Assembly (NCBI GenBank): GCA_023333565.1
Contig: JAJKFH010004053.1
Span: 3,472,001 to 3,536,000 of the forward strand
From: Puffinus mauretanicus
Taxonomy: Eukaryota; Chordata; Aves; Procellariiformes; Procellariidae
Length of the DNA stretch: 64,000 bases
Direction: 5' to 3'
Below, piece by piece: positions 35,721-49,500 of this stretch. Within the stretch, counting starts at the first letter, position 1, and each line of letters begins with the position of its first letter. The position numbers were made by a program, and so were the translations under genes. The notes under the pieces are model-generated. The model worked only from the letters and a program-made list of their open reading frames with translations. It was not told where the DNA came from and made no database searches.

Positions 35721-38700
35721 GTGACGAAGTGAGTGACGTGGTGGCCCGCAGTGTGGCAGTGACACTTCATGACTGGCACGACTAAATGCGAAATGAAAAA
35801 TCTCCCCAAGTCATATGCTTCCTGGTAATGGTGTTCGAGCAGTGTGTGGCTGCAGCAGCATTTCCTAAGTGTGTGTGTGTAGGCCACTGATGGCAAATAC
35901 GTTTGGAAATCCCTCTAAAAATTGATTTTGGTGCTGTTCTGGAAGTGATCTCCGCGCTCGCAGCACCTTTGGAAACTTCTCTAAGGGTTTATTTTGGGGT
36001 TACTGGGCATTTCCTGCTGATCAGTTTTACTTCAGGTGCACAGACACCAGCAGGTTTCCTGAACACATGCGGCATTGTGCCGGTGTACATGGCTTGAGCG
36101 TAAAAGCAGGACAGATGCTTGTCTGTGTCTCGAAGACTAAACTAAAGAGCCTTGCTGGATGTGTCCTGGTCCTGTGCAGTGTCCACTTCTCCCTCCAGAG
36201 CAATGAGTTCACTCGGTGAACTGCCTTTCTGAGTCCAATGAGGTTTGCTTTCCCAAGTTTGGTAGTAACCCTGCAGATGGCAGCTAGCTGTTTTAAAAGT
36301 TGTGTCTGCGCTGTGTTTCACAACTCGTTTTATAGCATAACCATGTATATGTGATTTTTTCCACTTTCTGGGATATTTCAGTCCTTATTACACTAGGTAA
36401 TGGATTTGTACCTCATGTAACCTTACCTTGTGGCTTCATTGCCTCGTGATATTTCCAGGTCTGAGCCTATGTCTACGTTGGCAAGTAATAAGAGAAGTTC
36501 GGAGTGAGAGAAGGGGAGCTGAGGATCTGACATCCACACCACTGATGTGCCAGTCCAGACCAGCGTTAGTCTAGTCCTGTGAATGCAGTGACCGCTAGGG
36601 TTGGGACACGTTAGGTATATTCTGGGGATGTATCTCTGGGTTTGGTTTCCTTCAGAAGGAGTCCATTATGCACGCTCCAAGACCCTGCATGACAAGTGGG
36701 AGCAATCAGAACGTTTCCTTCAAAAGTGTGCTGATCCTACCTAGAATATTAAGGTAGCGATACCTCCTGCGTACGTAGTGCATTCCAACCATATTACCAG
36801 GCTAGGGCTAACTTGACGTACCTGAAATGCATGTAGTATGTGTGTCAGGATCTCAACATTAAGTAGCTTTGCTGTGCCTGTCCACTCCTATCAGTAAGTC
36901 CTACTTGCTAATACAGACAGTCTCATCTTATTTGACTGCAAATTTACATGGTGATGTGTATACATCACTACATCAGAATGACTGGAGAACAGCATGATGA
37001 ACCTTGGCATTAGCCAACCAATATGCGACAGTGAAAGACTTTAGAAGAAAATTTTTTGAATGGCAGCATGTGACAGGGTTTCTCTCAGAGATTTCTGATT
37101 TCTGGATACAGTTTGCTGATCTAACAGACAGAGACCACACAAGTAATTTAGTACTTGGAAGCTACACAGCATAGACGTTCTGCAAATATTCTTTTGTTAA
37201 TGTTTGAAGTATTTAGAAAGTGGTTATTTTGATTTTTATAATAAACTTTTTACGTCTTTTTTATAATCTTCCAAACATTCTATTGATTTCTATAGTTATT
37301 ACATTTATGGGATTAATTTTTGGAAATCGCAGTCAAGTTGCTGAATAGTGTAAAAAATTTTATATATAGATCAAATTACCTGGAAATATTTTGTTCCGCC
37401 TGTAAATTTTTTTGTCTCTTTATTAACTGAAACAAGGAACTGCCTGCCTTGATAAGTCCTCTTTCTGGACACACTTCATTGAAGCATAGTTTGTCCTAGA
37501 CAAATGGAAATTTTCAGCAGCTGCAGTTTTTTAAAAAGCTGATAGGAGGAGATGTTATTTATAACTCCCTATAACAGCTCCTCTTTAATGCATGATAATC
37601 TGCTGTGACTTTACAATGAACGCAGCAACATGTGCTCTCCTGCTCTCCTACAGTAACCTGCAGAATTCTTTCCGGGCGAAGGCTACTTTAATCACTGGGT
37701 TGCCTGTAAATTTCCTGGAGGGTGATAAAAGCATTTCTTTATGTTACCGCTACCTTTGTAAATTTAACATGGTGTTTTGCCATCCCTCTTTCTTAGGAAC
37801 ATGAAGCAAGTAAAGCTAGATTTTCTGACATCCTTCCATGGAATAGTAATTTGCTGTACATCAGGGAAGTAGTAAAGAAACAGGCATTCTTATAAAGCAT
37901 TAAATTCCAAAACTTGGAAAAACTCAATTCATGGGATAGGAGAATATGAGTAAATTCCCAGTTTTCCACAGAAGGTGGCAGCATTTTGAATCACTGATGT
38001 CAGTGTGAACTTGCTAGCAAATGTCACTTTGCTGAAAGAACACAAACTTTACAGAAATTTTCTCTCCTCAGTAGTTGTGGTGAATATGAACAGGAGTGCT
38101 CGGACACAGATTTGCTGTAGAACTAGGGGACCTGGGGACGGAGGAGGAACTGCATTCACATAGGTGGAGTATATGATAGGACAGATTTAACCCCAAAAGG
38201 ATTTTACGTTAATTTAGCCTTGTTTACCACTACTGTAATGCTGCTGGAGTGCCTCTTGACTGCAGCCAAGTGAAAAATGACTTGCTTCTAGGTTATGCCT
38301 TTTTTCACAGGAGCAATAACTCAGCTGATACATGGATCATCGCAGTAATAGCAGAGAGTGCCCTGTTGAGCTACAGCTTCGTGAGATGCGGTGACCCTGT
38401 GTAACAGCTGACTGTCACCAAAAAGGGGAAGCCTCTCCCACTATTTTCTCCTCTTTCTTTCCCCACTCTCAGCACTGTGCTCCAACTCCTTACCTCATGC
38501 CACCCACCCTCTAGCACCTGAGGGACCCCTCTAAGCAAGCAAATTTAACTCACTGAGCTAGCGAAAAATCAACCCAGTGGGAAAACTGGATCATATTCTG
38601 CCAGGGCAAGAAAGGCTGAGGACCATATGACTGGAATCCGGGATGATAAGAAAAGGCAGGGGAGGAGGAAGAGCAAGCCTTTCCCTTTTGGCATGAGCGA

Positions 38701-41594
38701 GCTGTTACATTGGCAGCTGCTTGTGAAACTGCAGCCTTGGGGCGGGCTACGTAGTTAGAGGATTGAGCTCTTGATCCCAAGCTCAATCACAGCAGTCGTG
38801 CTAGCACACAGACCTTGCAGCCCCATTTGACATGCTAACACACTTCCAACCTGCCCTACTGCTTATCAGACATCTTGTCTGATCCAGGAGGCGGTGATTG
38901 ACAACCAAGAGGCCGTAGCTGCTTAAACCTCTCAGCTATAATTAACCCTGCAAGCACTCCTAGTGCATCAGAAGAATGCCTCAGACAGGTTAGCTAAGGC
39001 CACATGTGAAGCTGGAACCAATCACTAAATGTATAGATCCTTTAAGGGACTGGAAGAGCAGCTGAGGCAGCATAGGGCCCTGATTTCCATCTATTCAGCA
39101 GATTCAAAAAGTCCCTCTACCCTCATCCAGGAAGAACGGAGAGGCTGATTTTTGCGTCTCCAGTAGAAAGAAGGAGACAAGAAAATTGGATCCCTTGGAG
39201 GAAGAGGTGTTTGCCAATGAAGAACTGTGGCTGGCTGTTGTGGCTGCTGGTGTGTTTGACAGATTTTTCCTTTTCTTCTGTTGGAATGAAAATTAAAAAT
39301 AAAAGCATGGCTGGGATATTCTACAGCAGATTGGCTGCAGGAGTTATTTTGCTGCTGGTAAGAAGCACTGCTAACCTATTGTGGGGAGGGGATCCAGCAT
39401 GCATGCTGGAGGTGTGTGGAAAGCCCCCAGGGAGATTCTCCTGGGCTTTTTTATACCTTCCTCTTTCTTCTTGATTGCCTTGAGCATTATAAGGCTCTTT
39501 TTGACCATCCTGGGATGAGAACCACAGCATGTGGCTCAGGCTGAAGGGTGCCTGTGTGTGACAGCAACTCAGTGACTCGGGGAATTAATGTTTCCTCTTT
39601 TTTTCATAGGGCGATGGTGCATTGAGCTGAAGCAGCCTGGGGAGAGCACGGTGTGCTTGCTGATGAGCACCACGTGCAGGGCTAAAAGTCCTCTTTCTGG
39701 CAGGTCTGAGTTGTTGGTGTGACCCAGGTAGCTGTAGGAGTTGCAGGTGAAAGAGGCAGTACCCTGATGAAATTCCTGCGTAGATGGCACATGGGACAAC
39801 AGGGATTGGAGGGTGCCCTGACTGTCCAGAGTTAAAGAGCTTTACAGGGGATCTAGCTAGGAAAGCAGGGGGCCCATGTTGAAAATGGGGTGGGGGGGTG
39901 TCAGGAGTCAGAGTCGGGTTTTTTTGTTTTGCTTTGGTGTTTTTCTTTTTGCAGGGAGGCAGGAAAAAAATGGGCTGGGACTTGCCCATTTTGCTCGCAT
40001 TGCTGAATGTGAGATTTTTTCGGGGGTAGAGGGAGCAGGGATAGAAAGGACTGTAGATAGCTACATCTGGAGGGAAGGCTGGCAATTAGTTTGCAGAGAT
40101 TTGGGGCCAGGCCAGTCAGTGGCTATATATATAGGTGAGTGGTGCATAGGGGTCCAGTTACAGAAAAAGGGCAGGGGCCCGGTCTGAAACATTTGGGAAC
40201 TGCTGAGATAAGCAAGCTGCTCCATTCTGTTGACGTAAAGGGTGGAAACAGTTGACTACTAGATCTCAGTTGGAAATGGCAACTTGCAGCAGGGAGGAGG
40301 TAAAGGAGAAGCTTCTGAAGTGTGATACTCGGTGCCATGCTGACAGGACCATGGTGACCTGCCTGGAGTCACCAGCGCTTTGTTGACATTTTCTTGACAC
40401 CGGCTCCTGTAGAGTTGTAGACTGTTGTCCATAGCCCATTCTGCTAAGTCTTGTAAACTGTGCTGTTGCATGTTCTGTTTTCTAAAAAGAGCATTAATCC
40501 TTCTTCTGTTCACTGTGAAATGTATATCATGGGTTAGTTTCTCTGCATTCATAGAACCATATTTTTCTATTTGAAACTTTCAGTTTTTCTAGGTCTATTT
40601 GGCAAGAGTAGACATAATGAATTACACCTTAAAATCTTGGTCTTTATGACCTGCTACTAAGACAGCTAAGGTCACAGATGGTTCCTGGGTGACTGAAGGC
40701 CTCACAGATAAAAACAACAGTACCTTGCATTGACTCCAAGAGCAAATTGAGAAGAGGTGGATGTTCTGGAGCATGGATGTAATATGTAATGTTTTGAGCA
40801 GGGGGATTGGACTAGACAATCTCTAGAGGTCCGCTCCAACTTCAACTACTATGTGATTCTGAACTAGGGAGGAAGTTTTCTTTAAGGGGTGTCTGCAGCC
40901 TTTGTGACTTGGAATTTCATTTTCATTATACTCCATCTTTCCAGTAATGAGTACATTGATAACTAACGATTTTCTCCCACCTCCAACATTTCATATTCCT
41001 GTTGCTGTCTGGATACTCAGATCACATGAAAAGCCAAATATAGACCCTATGAATTCACGCTGTTTTGAATAGAGGGCACATTCTGGAGTCAGTATTTTGA
41101 GTCACTGGTGAAACTGTGTACAAGGTACAAAGATATTACATAGCAAAAATGTTTATGGCACTTCTTGCTAGCTTGTGTACCCCCTGCAAGAACTGCGATA
41201 AGTGTCTGCATTATATGTTTCAGAAAATCTAACTAGGAAAGCTTGAAGATATCCATAGTAAAATTTGATTGTTGCCACTTTGCACGCTGTGCTTGGAACA
41301 ACGCATTTTCCCTAATGGGGTGTAAGGAAAAACACTCTACATTTGCGGAAAAAAACCCCAACTTTATAGACATTTGCTAGACATAGCTTTAAAGAGAAAT
41401 GTGTCATGGGATTGGACCTAAATGAAATAAGACAGTGCAAAGAGACAGAAATTCTGCCATTAATCATGTTACTTTTATTTAAACAGTAAGGTGTGCTTTT
41501 AATGTAGGTGGTTTTATTTTTATTAATACTCGATGCTGACTTTTGATCAATACTGTACCCAAACAATTTTACAAATATAATGCTCAATACACTG
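35721..41594. other. Intergenic region between ESCO1 promoter and ABHD3 3' end
   Basis: Nearly 6 kb without a recognisable coding exon. I searched by eye on both strands for the SNRPD1 Sm-fold exons and its glycine-arginine tail, because human has SNRPD1 here, and found none. Open frames such as 39211-39474 (plus) and 39585-40085 (minus) resemble no family and sit in unremarkable sequence. The only repeat recognised is a CR1 tail at about 40741-40862. Confidence 0.65.
40741..40862 (+). repeat. CR1 LINE 3' tail fragment
   Basis: GGGGGATTGGACTAGACAAT then AGAGGTCCGCTCCAACTTCA and ATGTGATTCTG: the diagnostic end of CR1. The upstream limit is uncertain. Confidence 0.85.
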
Positions 41595-41600
41595 TTTATT
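41595..41600 (-). terminator. ABHD3: Candidate distal ABHD3 polyadenylation signal
   Basis: AATAAA on the minus strand about 1.8 kb after the ABHD3 stop. Other candidates are at 42553-42558 and near 41762. Which is used cannot be told from sequence. Confidence 0.3.
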
Positions 41601-43419
41601 GCTCATTGTTTTTGTATGAACATAAAAACTGGAAAAGAATGTAAGAATAAATAAGGCACCCTACTAATATGCTGATTTCACGTATTGTAGTGCACAAATT
41701 TCCATTTTGCTTTTACAAGTCACTTTTGTCATTTTCCTTATTAGAGAGAAAATAACTTAGATTTTATTATTTGGGCAAGGACCAATACTTGTCTGAAAAG
41801 TCAAAACTTGAAAGCACTTTCTCATTTTTTAATTTAACCTTCCAACTTACAAAACTAGCTTTCGTAGAGCATGTCCCAATTTCTTTTTCTAAAGACAAAA
41901 AGTATTTTTGTTCTTCCTTTGCTGTTACTAGGAAACATGCCTTGCAAGAGGACTGTTCACGTACTGCTTGAGACAAAAGACCTGACTTGCTTTTTTATCC
42001 GTGTTTTCTTCTTGTACTGACCCCACTCAAAAGATAAAAATAAAAATGCAAGGGCATCTGTCCTGACTTATCTCGCGTGGCTCGGCCCAAATCAGTGACC
42101 AGCACAAGGCGGGAGCTCCACAGAAGCTGGTTAAAAGCTTTTTTTTTAATTTCAGTATGCCCTAAATTAGGACTTCCCAATAGTTTCAAAATACATTCTG
42201 TCCAACTGTCCTTTTTCCTCAAAGGTCCATGTTGGCTCTCACTTGTTTCAGGGCTGAGGAGAACAGTGATGCCCTGGTCAGCCTCACAAACTAGTAAGCC
42301 ACTAGGGCAGAAACCTGTTTGCGAAGGCTTCAATGATTTGACAAATTATTGCCGAAGTGCTGACAAATGATCAAATAAACGAACCAGAGAGACGGGGCTC
42401 CAACCTCCCACCTCAGCTCCCAGCTTTCGTTAAACAGTTTGTTACATTCTTTTTAGAAATTATCTGAAACAATAGCAGAGACAAAGGGTTCGGATCTTTT
42501 TTTTTTTTTTAATTTAAAGCAGATTATATCATAATTTCCTGATGTTCTAATGTTTATTCTTTAAAACTGAAATGTTCTTGCAGGGTAATATAAACATAAC
42601 AGATAGAATCATCGAGTTTACCAGTTATATGAAGTAATGTATGACATTATCTATGACAATCAATGTATGACAACCTATGACAACACCCAGCTTTACATGA
42701 ACTTTGAAATGCAAGATGTCTTTTAATTACTTAAGTTATTACAGTACTGTTTTAAAGGAATCTTTTGGTTACATGTAAACACTATAAATTAGCTGTTTAA
42801 AAAATAATCATGTAAGACAAATATGGCATTGACATAGTTTAAAAAACAATAACTAGCCCTAAATCTGAATACTCTCAGGGTAGAACAGCAAAAGCAGATA
42901 TCAATCTAATGCTATGGAATAACATGCTGAAATTTTGACTTATTTGACAAACCAGTGCTTCTTTGTGTTCCCTCCTTTTGTTTTCATATTTTAAGATTTT
43001 CACCGTCAGTGCCCTAAGGAATGGGCCAACTTGTACTATGTGTGACAGGATAATATGTGGTATTTTGAGTGTTGCCTTTCTAATATTAAGAGCCATCTAA
43101 ATTAAGTTTCCTAAATATGTACTGGTTTAAATTAAAATCCTGAGGAATTATAATCTGTTTACTTGATTTTGGTTAAGTGCAATTTGATGTATGCAGAATA
43201 CTGTTTCATTTCAGGTCGTTCTTAGTAAGGCATATTAAAAATAAATACAAAAGTGACAACATAACATTTAGTTTCTTGCTACAAAATCTTAGGCAAAAAA
43301 TATTTTTGCATGTAGTAATGGACTTTATCCATTTGCTGGCTTACAGGAGTTAAAATTTGTGCATTAAGCTTAACTGCCCTTGTCAGAATGTGCCACTGTG
43401 CTATAATAGTGGTCCAAAG
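41601..43419 (-). other. ABHD3: Likely ABHD3 3'UTR
   Basis: AT-rich non-coding sequence after the ABHD3 stop, extending to one of several AATAAA signals. An A/T homopolymer lies near 42498-42511. Length is inferred. Confidence 0.45.
42553..42558 (-). terminator. ABHD3: Candidate proximal ABHD3 polyadenylation signal
   Basis: AATAAA on the minus strand about 860 nt after the ABHD3 stop codon. Confidence 0.35.
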
Positions 43420-43598
43420 CTACATGCTAAAGATTTTGTCTCCATGCTCAAACATAGCTTGCACAAACTGCTTGAAGACTCTGTCCATGTAAGTGCACTT
43501 CTTTGGCCATATTCCTTCCAGAAAACCAATATGGCCTCCGCACGAAGTCAGAACCAAAGCAACGTTTGCATTTTGTTTGGCAGTTTCTACTGGTATAG
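43420..43598 (-). CDS. ABHD3: ABHD3 last coding exon
   Basis: Encodes [19 protein letters not shown], then the catalytic-His loop [13 protein letters not shown], then the C-terminal [13 protein letters not shown] helix, ending DKIFSM and TAG. Its first bases complete the Ala codon left by the previous exon. Acceptor CCTTTTAG. Confidence 0.97.
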
Positions 43599-46500
43599 CT
43601 AAAAGGGAGGAAAAAAATGTTTTAAGTCCTTATCCTTCTATGAAATGCCAGCCACTGAATAATTTCTCTTAAATGTTTCTCATGTAATACATTTGTAAAC
43701 ATGCACAATATTAACATATGCTTAAATGCACCACAGGATGTAGAACCATAGCTGTGTTAAAAACCATTTCTCTCTTCATCAACTCACCTTATCTCTCTGA
43801 TTTTTCTGGCTGCTGTAAAAGCTTCAGAAATCACTGGGCTTCATCTTTCTTTCAGTCCCACTGATGGAACAGCACCCGTGTTAATGCATACTTACAATTC
43901 GGTATAAATAGTGTAAGTGAAAGGAAAATCAAGCCTGTAATTTTTAACCTGTGTTGCAATATTCAACTTTGGAAGAACTGAGGAACTAGGACCTTATTTG
44001 TGAATCCTATTCTTTTTGTAGGAGAGTCCAAACACAAAACCTTTAATGTCACGATAAGGTTTTGTCTTTAAGATATCCTATCAGCTAATATTAAAGATGA
44101 TCCTAGGTTGTTATCATTATTATATCAGATTTGCCATTAATTTACACCTGCACGTTTAGACCACACCATGCAAACACACTGGGAGAGGGTTCTTGCCCTG
44201 AGGAGCTCAATCTAAATAGGCACGGTAAACAGAATAAGAGGAAGGGCAAACAATTGCATATGGACACAGAAAGCTGTCCCGTGTCATCCAGTAGGTTAGT
44301 GGTTCTTTACCGAATAGTGACTGCTAGAAAATTATTTAATTTAGAATTTAGATTATTAGACCAGATACAACAAGGATTTCTCTTTTGCTGGGTCAGCTCC
44401 CTGATCTGGTTCCCCATGTTAATGCCAATGTATGAATGACCGCAGGCACAGTCAGATGAGGACTGCGGTGAGGTGGCCCTTTCAGTGACAGCCTACAATT
44501 AGCTTGAAGTCATCAGTGAACTACACCCGAGACGTGCGCTGATCTTAGAATGTGCAGAAGGGGAGGCTTCAGTGCCTCTTATTTTTAATATGCATAGATG
44601 TATAGCTTAATCAATGCTATCACCTGGGCAGTTCCCTTTGTGAAAGAAAATAAAGGTCAGTTAGTGCAGACTGAGCACAGAGAAAGCGTATGACTTTACA
44701 AATGGTATTTCACTGTGTTGGGATGACACTATTATCACATGAACTGGTTGACACAACAGTGGAGCCTTATGGAGCTGTGGTGTTTGCACTCTTGATAGAA
44801 AAATTAAGTTATTTAAGCAAATTCCTCTGGAGTTTTAAGTATGCTAAATATACTTCTGAACAAGCAGAAGTCTCAATACACTTCAGTAAAGAATGCGTTT
44901 TAAAGTTCCAGTTTTCAAATAATAAACTTCATGGAGAGGAAAAAAAATAAAATTCATACAGATTTTTTGATTATTCAGGATTGACAGAAAAAACATCAGC
45001 AAAAGACAACATGCTCTGTCCAGACAGAAGGGAGTAGTAGGAATTTCACTGTATTGTCTAAAAAAGGTAATGATTCCACAAGAAAATAAATCTGATTTTA
45101 GGTCATACACTGCTAAAGTAAAAATGCCTTGGTACTACAACACAAAGCAGCGAGTCATTCGCAGGATTTCTATTGCTGCCTTATTTATTAAAAAGTATTT
45201 TTGAAGAGAGACTTCTAATCAGGTTCACTTTTTGGGGGGTTCAGTTGTCCACATCCCTTTCTGACTGAACTTCCTTCAGAGACACCCCTCACTCCTATTT
45301 TCTAGGAGCCTGCTTTCCTTTACCCCTTTATACATTTGCTATCTCAAAGGTCATTGCCCCTGCATATCACTACCTTCTTTTTAGCTGAGTTCCTTACTCT
45401 CGAGTGCTGGCAGACTCCTTGATGTGTGCTTCAGATGCCAATTTGCCTTCATTTTCAGCAATTAGAGTAACAGCATGGCACCCGTTCCTTAGCCAAAGAA
45501 GGACCCCCAGCCAGAGTACGTCACTCAAGATCTTGAATGCAATGACTGTGGTGAACAGATGCGCAACTTAAAATAGATCAGGGCAGAAGCACTGGACCTG
45601 CAGAGTCAGGGGAGCAGTCTGTGCCTCAGAGGTCCTTACTAGCAGTGCCGGAACGACGTGCTTTGTTCCGCTCCAGAGCCTCAGCGTGGATGCTAAACCA
45701 ACTATATCCATAGCAGGGTTAGTGTCTTTTATGAATGTTGTGTTATAAGGTTCCTGCCCATAACGTAAGGTACTTGATTGTGCCCTGAATGGAGCACAGA
45801 CTGAGCTCCAGAGAGCAACGGGGATTCTCTTGCAGAGTACGTGAGATTCTTTGCTACTCAGTGCTATTCATTTCTTTCACTCTTTTCCTCCTTTCAAAGT
45901 TGCATGAATCTAAGTAGTTTATAGATTCCAGCATTTAGTAAGTGATTTTGATTCTTTACTAGGTGGAAGAAACCATGCTTCTCACTGTCTCTACAAAAAG
46001 TCCTTGACTTTTCCTTTGTTCAGCTGGAAAATTGAAAATACTATATGCAGTATCTGGGCCTTTTAAAGCAATACTGAGGCAAGACTAAAAAGAAAGTCAA
46101 TGAAATAAAAGCCTAGGGCCTGCCAGCCTTGACTGGGAAATAGCACAGGCTGAAAACAAGAGATGCAGAAAACAATGTGTTATTTCTTGCAATCCAGCAC
46201 ATGCATCATTTTCAGACTCCAGACTCAGCAAGTGCTCGTCTGGAGTTTTGCCTCAGTTAATCTGCCCAGCAGTCTCTGATCTGGCTCCTTTGGATTCTGT
46301 GGATGAACACATTGCCGTGTACAACTACCGTGGCTACAATTCATGTCAGCTTCTGCCGACTGCATGGGAATTTGCCCACTTACCTGTACCAAGCCATCTG
46401 CTCCTCTTCCCTCTAGTAGCGCCCGGGCCATGTTAAACAGAATCCCGATAGTGAAGTGGGGATCAGATTCAAGCCTGAGTCTCCCATTCCTGCTTCAGGC

Positions 46501-49500
46501 AATGAATCACACTTTCCATGGCCATTCTGCAGCTGTCTCCCTGGTCACTGAGGGGACTAATGGATAGGCTTATATGCAAAGGTATGGGGAGGAGCGTGAG
46601 GAGAGACACACTTGATCTCCAGGAATCAGAGACAACATGAGAACTCCATTGATCCTAACGGATTCAGGATCAGCTACATACTGGCCTGAACACACCTCTT
46701 GACTAGCTAAGATTGTGTAAAAACGTGACTTTTTCAGACTACTGTCAAAGGATAGAGAGAAATACCCTTTCTTGCCGAGAAAGCGTTTTCCTGGGCATGT
46801 GGAAGGGAGATGACAATAAATGTCTCCTCTGCTGTGCCAACCCAGCTGGGGAAGCCCTTAAGGCCAAAGCTCACTGTGACCTCTGCATACCTGTCATTCA
46901 GAGATTGCCAGTGTAATGATACCTCCCAAATCAGTTTGCTGGTGGTTAATTATTCATTCCCAAACTGACTGGCAATACTGTAGTAGGTGCCATGTGCCGC
47001 CTGCCTCCAAACAGCTACAGCAGCTCTCTCCTAGAAGCCTACCAGTACTAGGATGTGGGTTATCTTCTGTGCCAGGTAGGTGCAAGCCACAGGTCTTCAC
47101 GAATGTCATCTTCCCCATCCTGAAGTTCTCCCTATTCTAACTAACATGCATTTACAGCAGAATTCTGTCACAGATGATCACTGTTATCACAAGCTGCAGC
47201 ACTGTGCTGAATATGCAGTCATTTGCTTCCATCTGCAATGGCGATTTTTAGTAGGTGCCAAGTTTGACCTGCTGTTACCTCTCTGCTCTTACCTCCCCTG
47301 TGGTGAACAGGAGAGCCTGCCCTTGGCATAGTCAGTCTTGATACAGTTGGGTCACCACTGGTATGACTTCTTCCCGGCAGAGTTTCTTGCTCTGCAGCTT
47401 TTCAGGAGAAAATTGAAAATGTTGTGTTGCTCTCCAGTGCCAAAATGCAAATGATGCTTGGCAGTGGTGTGGTACTTTTCTTAAGGCTGTTTCTAGGGAC
47501 TGTTAGCCATCCACAAATAAACCCACAATGCAGTAGAGCAAATTCTGCAATGTAAAGGGCAGATGAATGGAACACTGGATGTGATGCACTCTAGGATATA
47601 GGATGGCATGCCAAAAGATACTACTGTTCATTTTTGTGAACATGTAACCTTGTACTTGTGTTTCTACTGACCAAAACCTATACTGCTGTTTCATCCAGCA
47701 GGCACAGACCTGTTATTTGTGATCACAGAACCACAATGCAAATACGTATGTGCAGAATTACCGTCTTAAAATGAATTTGTTGTAGTTTTTTTTTTTTCAA
47801 AAAGTATTTTTTAAAAAAGAACAATAGAAAAACATACATGTGAAGCAGCATCAGCTTAAATAAGTCATTGCTGTCAGACTATCTGTTCATTGTTTGGTTG
47901 ATTTCTTCCTTAAACTCTCTCTCTCTCTGTCTTTTTCCTTAAACTCTTACCCTAATTGTTATCCATCTGGCCATTCCTTGGCCATTTGGTCCCTCCAGAC
48001 AACTTTGTTCAACTGCACTGTTTACATAATAGGATGCAAAATAACACCTAAGGGCAATTACTCCAAGTTTGGATTCAGAGGGACGGAAAAGGTTCAGAGA
48101 GTTCAATAAAAAGTATAACTGAGCTTCAGACATTTGGCCCAGTGGATCAGGAGGGAGCTGGCATGATATCTAGCTTCAAGGGCAGGCTTTCAGCTTGGGC
48201 ACAACATACACCAGCAACAATTAGCTAAGCATTGGTACAGTGAAATTCAAGTCAGATGCCTAATACGCCGGTTAAAGTTTCTGAGGAGAAAAATGCCACT
48301 TTATGAAAAGTTAAACATGATACTGATAATGAATGCTATCATTCCATCTTCTTGATTTATTTTTGACACTTACAAAATAAAAGGGCTTGACTTGGTTATA
48401 TTACATATTTCCTGAAGCGATGGCTCGTTTAAATTAGTTATGGTGAGAGAAGTGTCATGCAATGAAGAAAGCATTTGTTTTCATTAGTTAGTATTATGCA
48501 ATATAAGAACTGCATTCCAGAATTAAGCTACAGATACATCAGCTGCCAAGCTTGATGAACTTTAAACAGCAACATTAAGGAAGGACTGCAAATTAATTGT
48601 TTCTTCCTAATACTGGATTGAGATCAAAGGGCACATTTTCACAATATATTCAAAAATAATTGTTGGGAAGTACAAAGTGTATCAAAAAGCTACATGAGAA
48701 GAAATGATCAGGTAGTAAGAGGCAACAGAGACAGCATCTGCACTTTTTAAGGGAAGTCTCTCTTTAGGTCCGTATTGTGTAGTGACAAAGCAGACTTGGG
48801 TTTGTATCCCCCAAGCTCTGTTATAGGAAGATAGATTGGCTGGGTTTATAAAGGACACTTAAACACAAAGGAGTTCTGGCACAGCTTTCTCCCTAATGAG
48901 TTTTCTAGGTCTGTTCCCCAGCTGTCGGAAACTACAGCTATCTACAACACAGGTGGAAGGTAGCTTAAAAGCTGGTAGGTATTACTGGGAGAGATGACGC
49001 ATGAAATAACCAGTCCTCAAAGTGAATAAAAGGCTGGGGTCTGGATGAGAAAAAAATTTGTGGCTTTGAATCCGTTATACAGTTGTGAGTGGAAACTGCC
49101 TCTGGTTGCCACAGGCTTACATGTGTCCACACACTTTTACATCAGAAAAAACAAGCCAGTTACCAGAATAAAGTCACCTCTCAGAGTAACACCAGCCCCT
49201 AACATGAAACAGCCCACAAAAGCGTCAAGATTAATGAATTCCAGTAACTAATGGCAGCAGCCATAATTTCTAGGCTGCTAATCAGGGTGCCCTGTGTCTC
49301 CTGCCAGCGCAACTTTTCACATTGAGGGTGCATAGCACAAACAAAAAAGGAGCCAAGGATAGACACACATAACAGAGTCATGCTATTAGCTGTAAATCAG
49401 CGTTGTCCTGGTGGCCCTTTCTGAGGTGAACTTGTCACCACAAGGACAATGGTTTACAGCCAACAGCATTAACGCTGTGAACAAGGAATAAATGAATGCC

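Noticed and set aside
39211..39474. Plus-strand frame with a hydrophobic, signal-peptide-like start
   Set aside because: One hydrophobic stretch is weak evidence; there is no recognisable domain, splice structure or promoter, and flanking sequence looks intergenic.
39585..40085. 166-codon minus-strand frame
   Set aside because: Biased Pro/Lys composition, partly from G-rich simple sequence, with no family resemblance.
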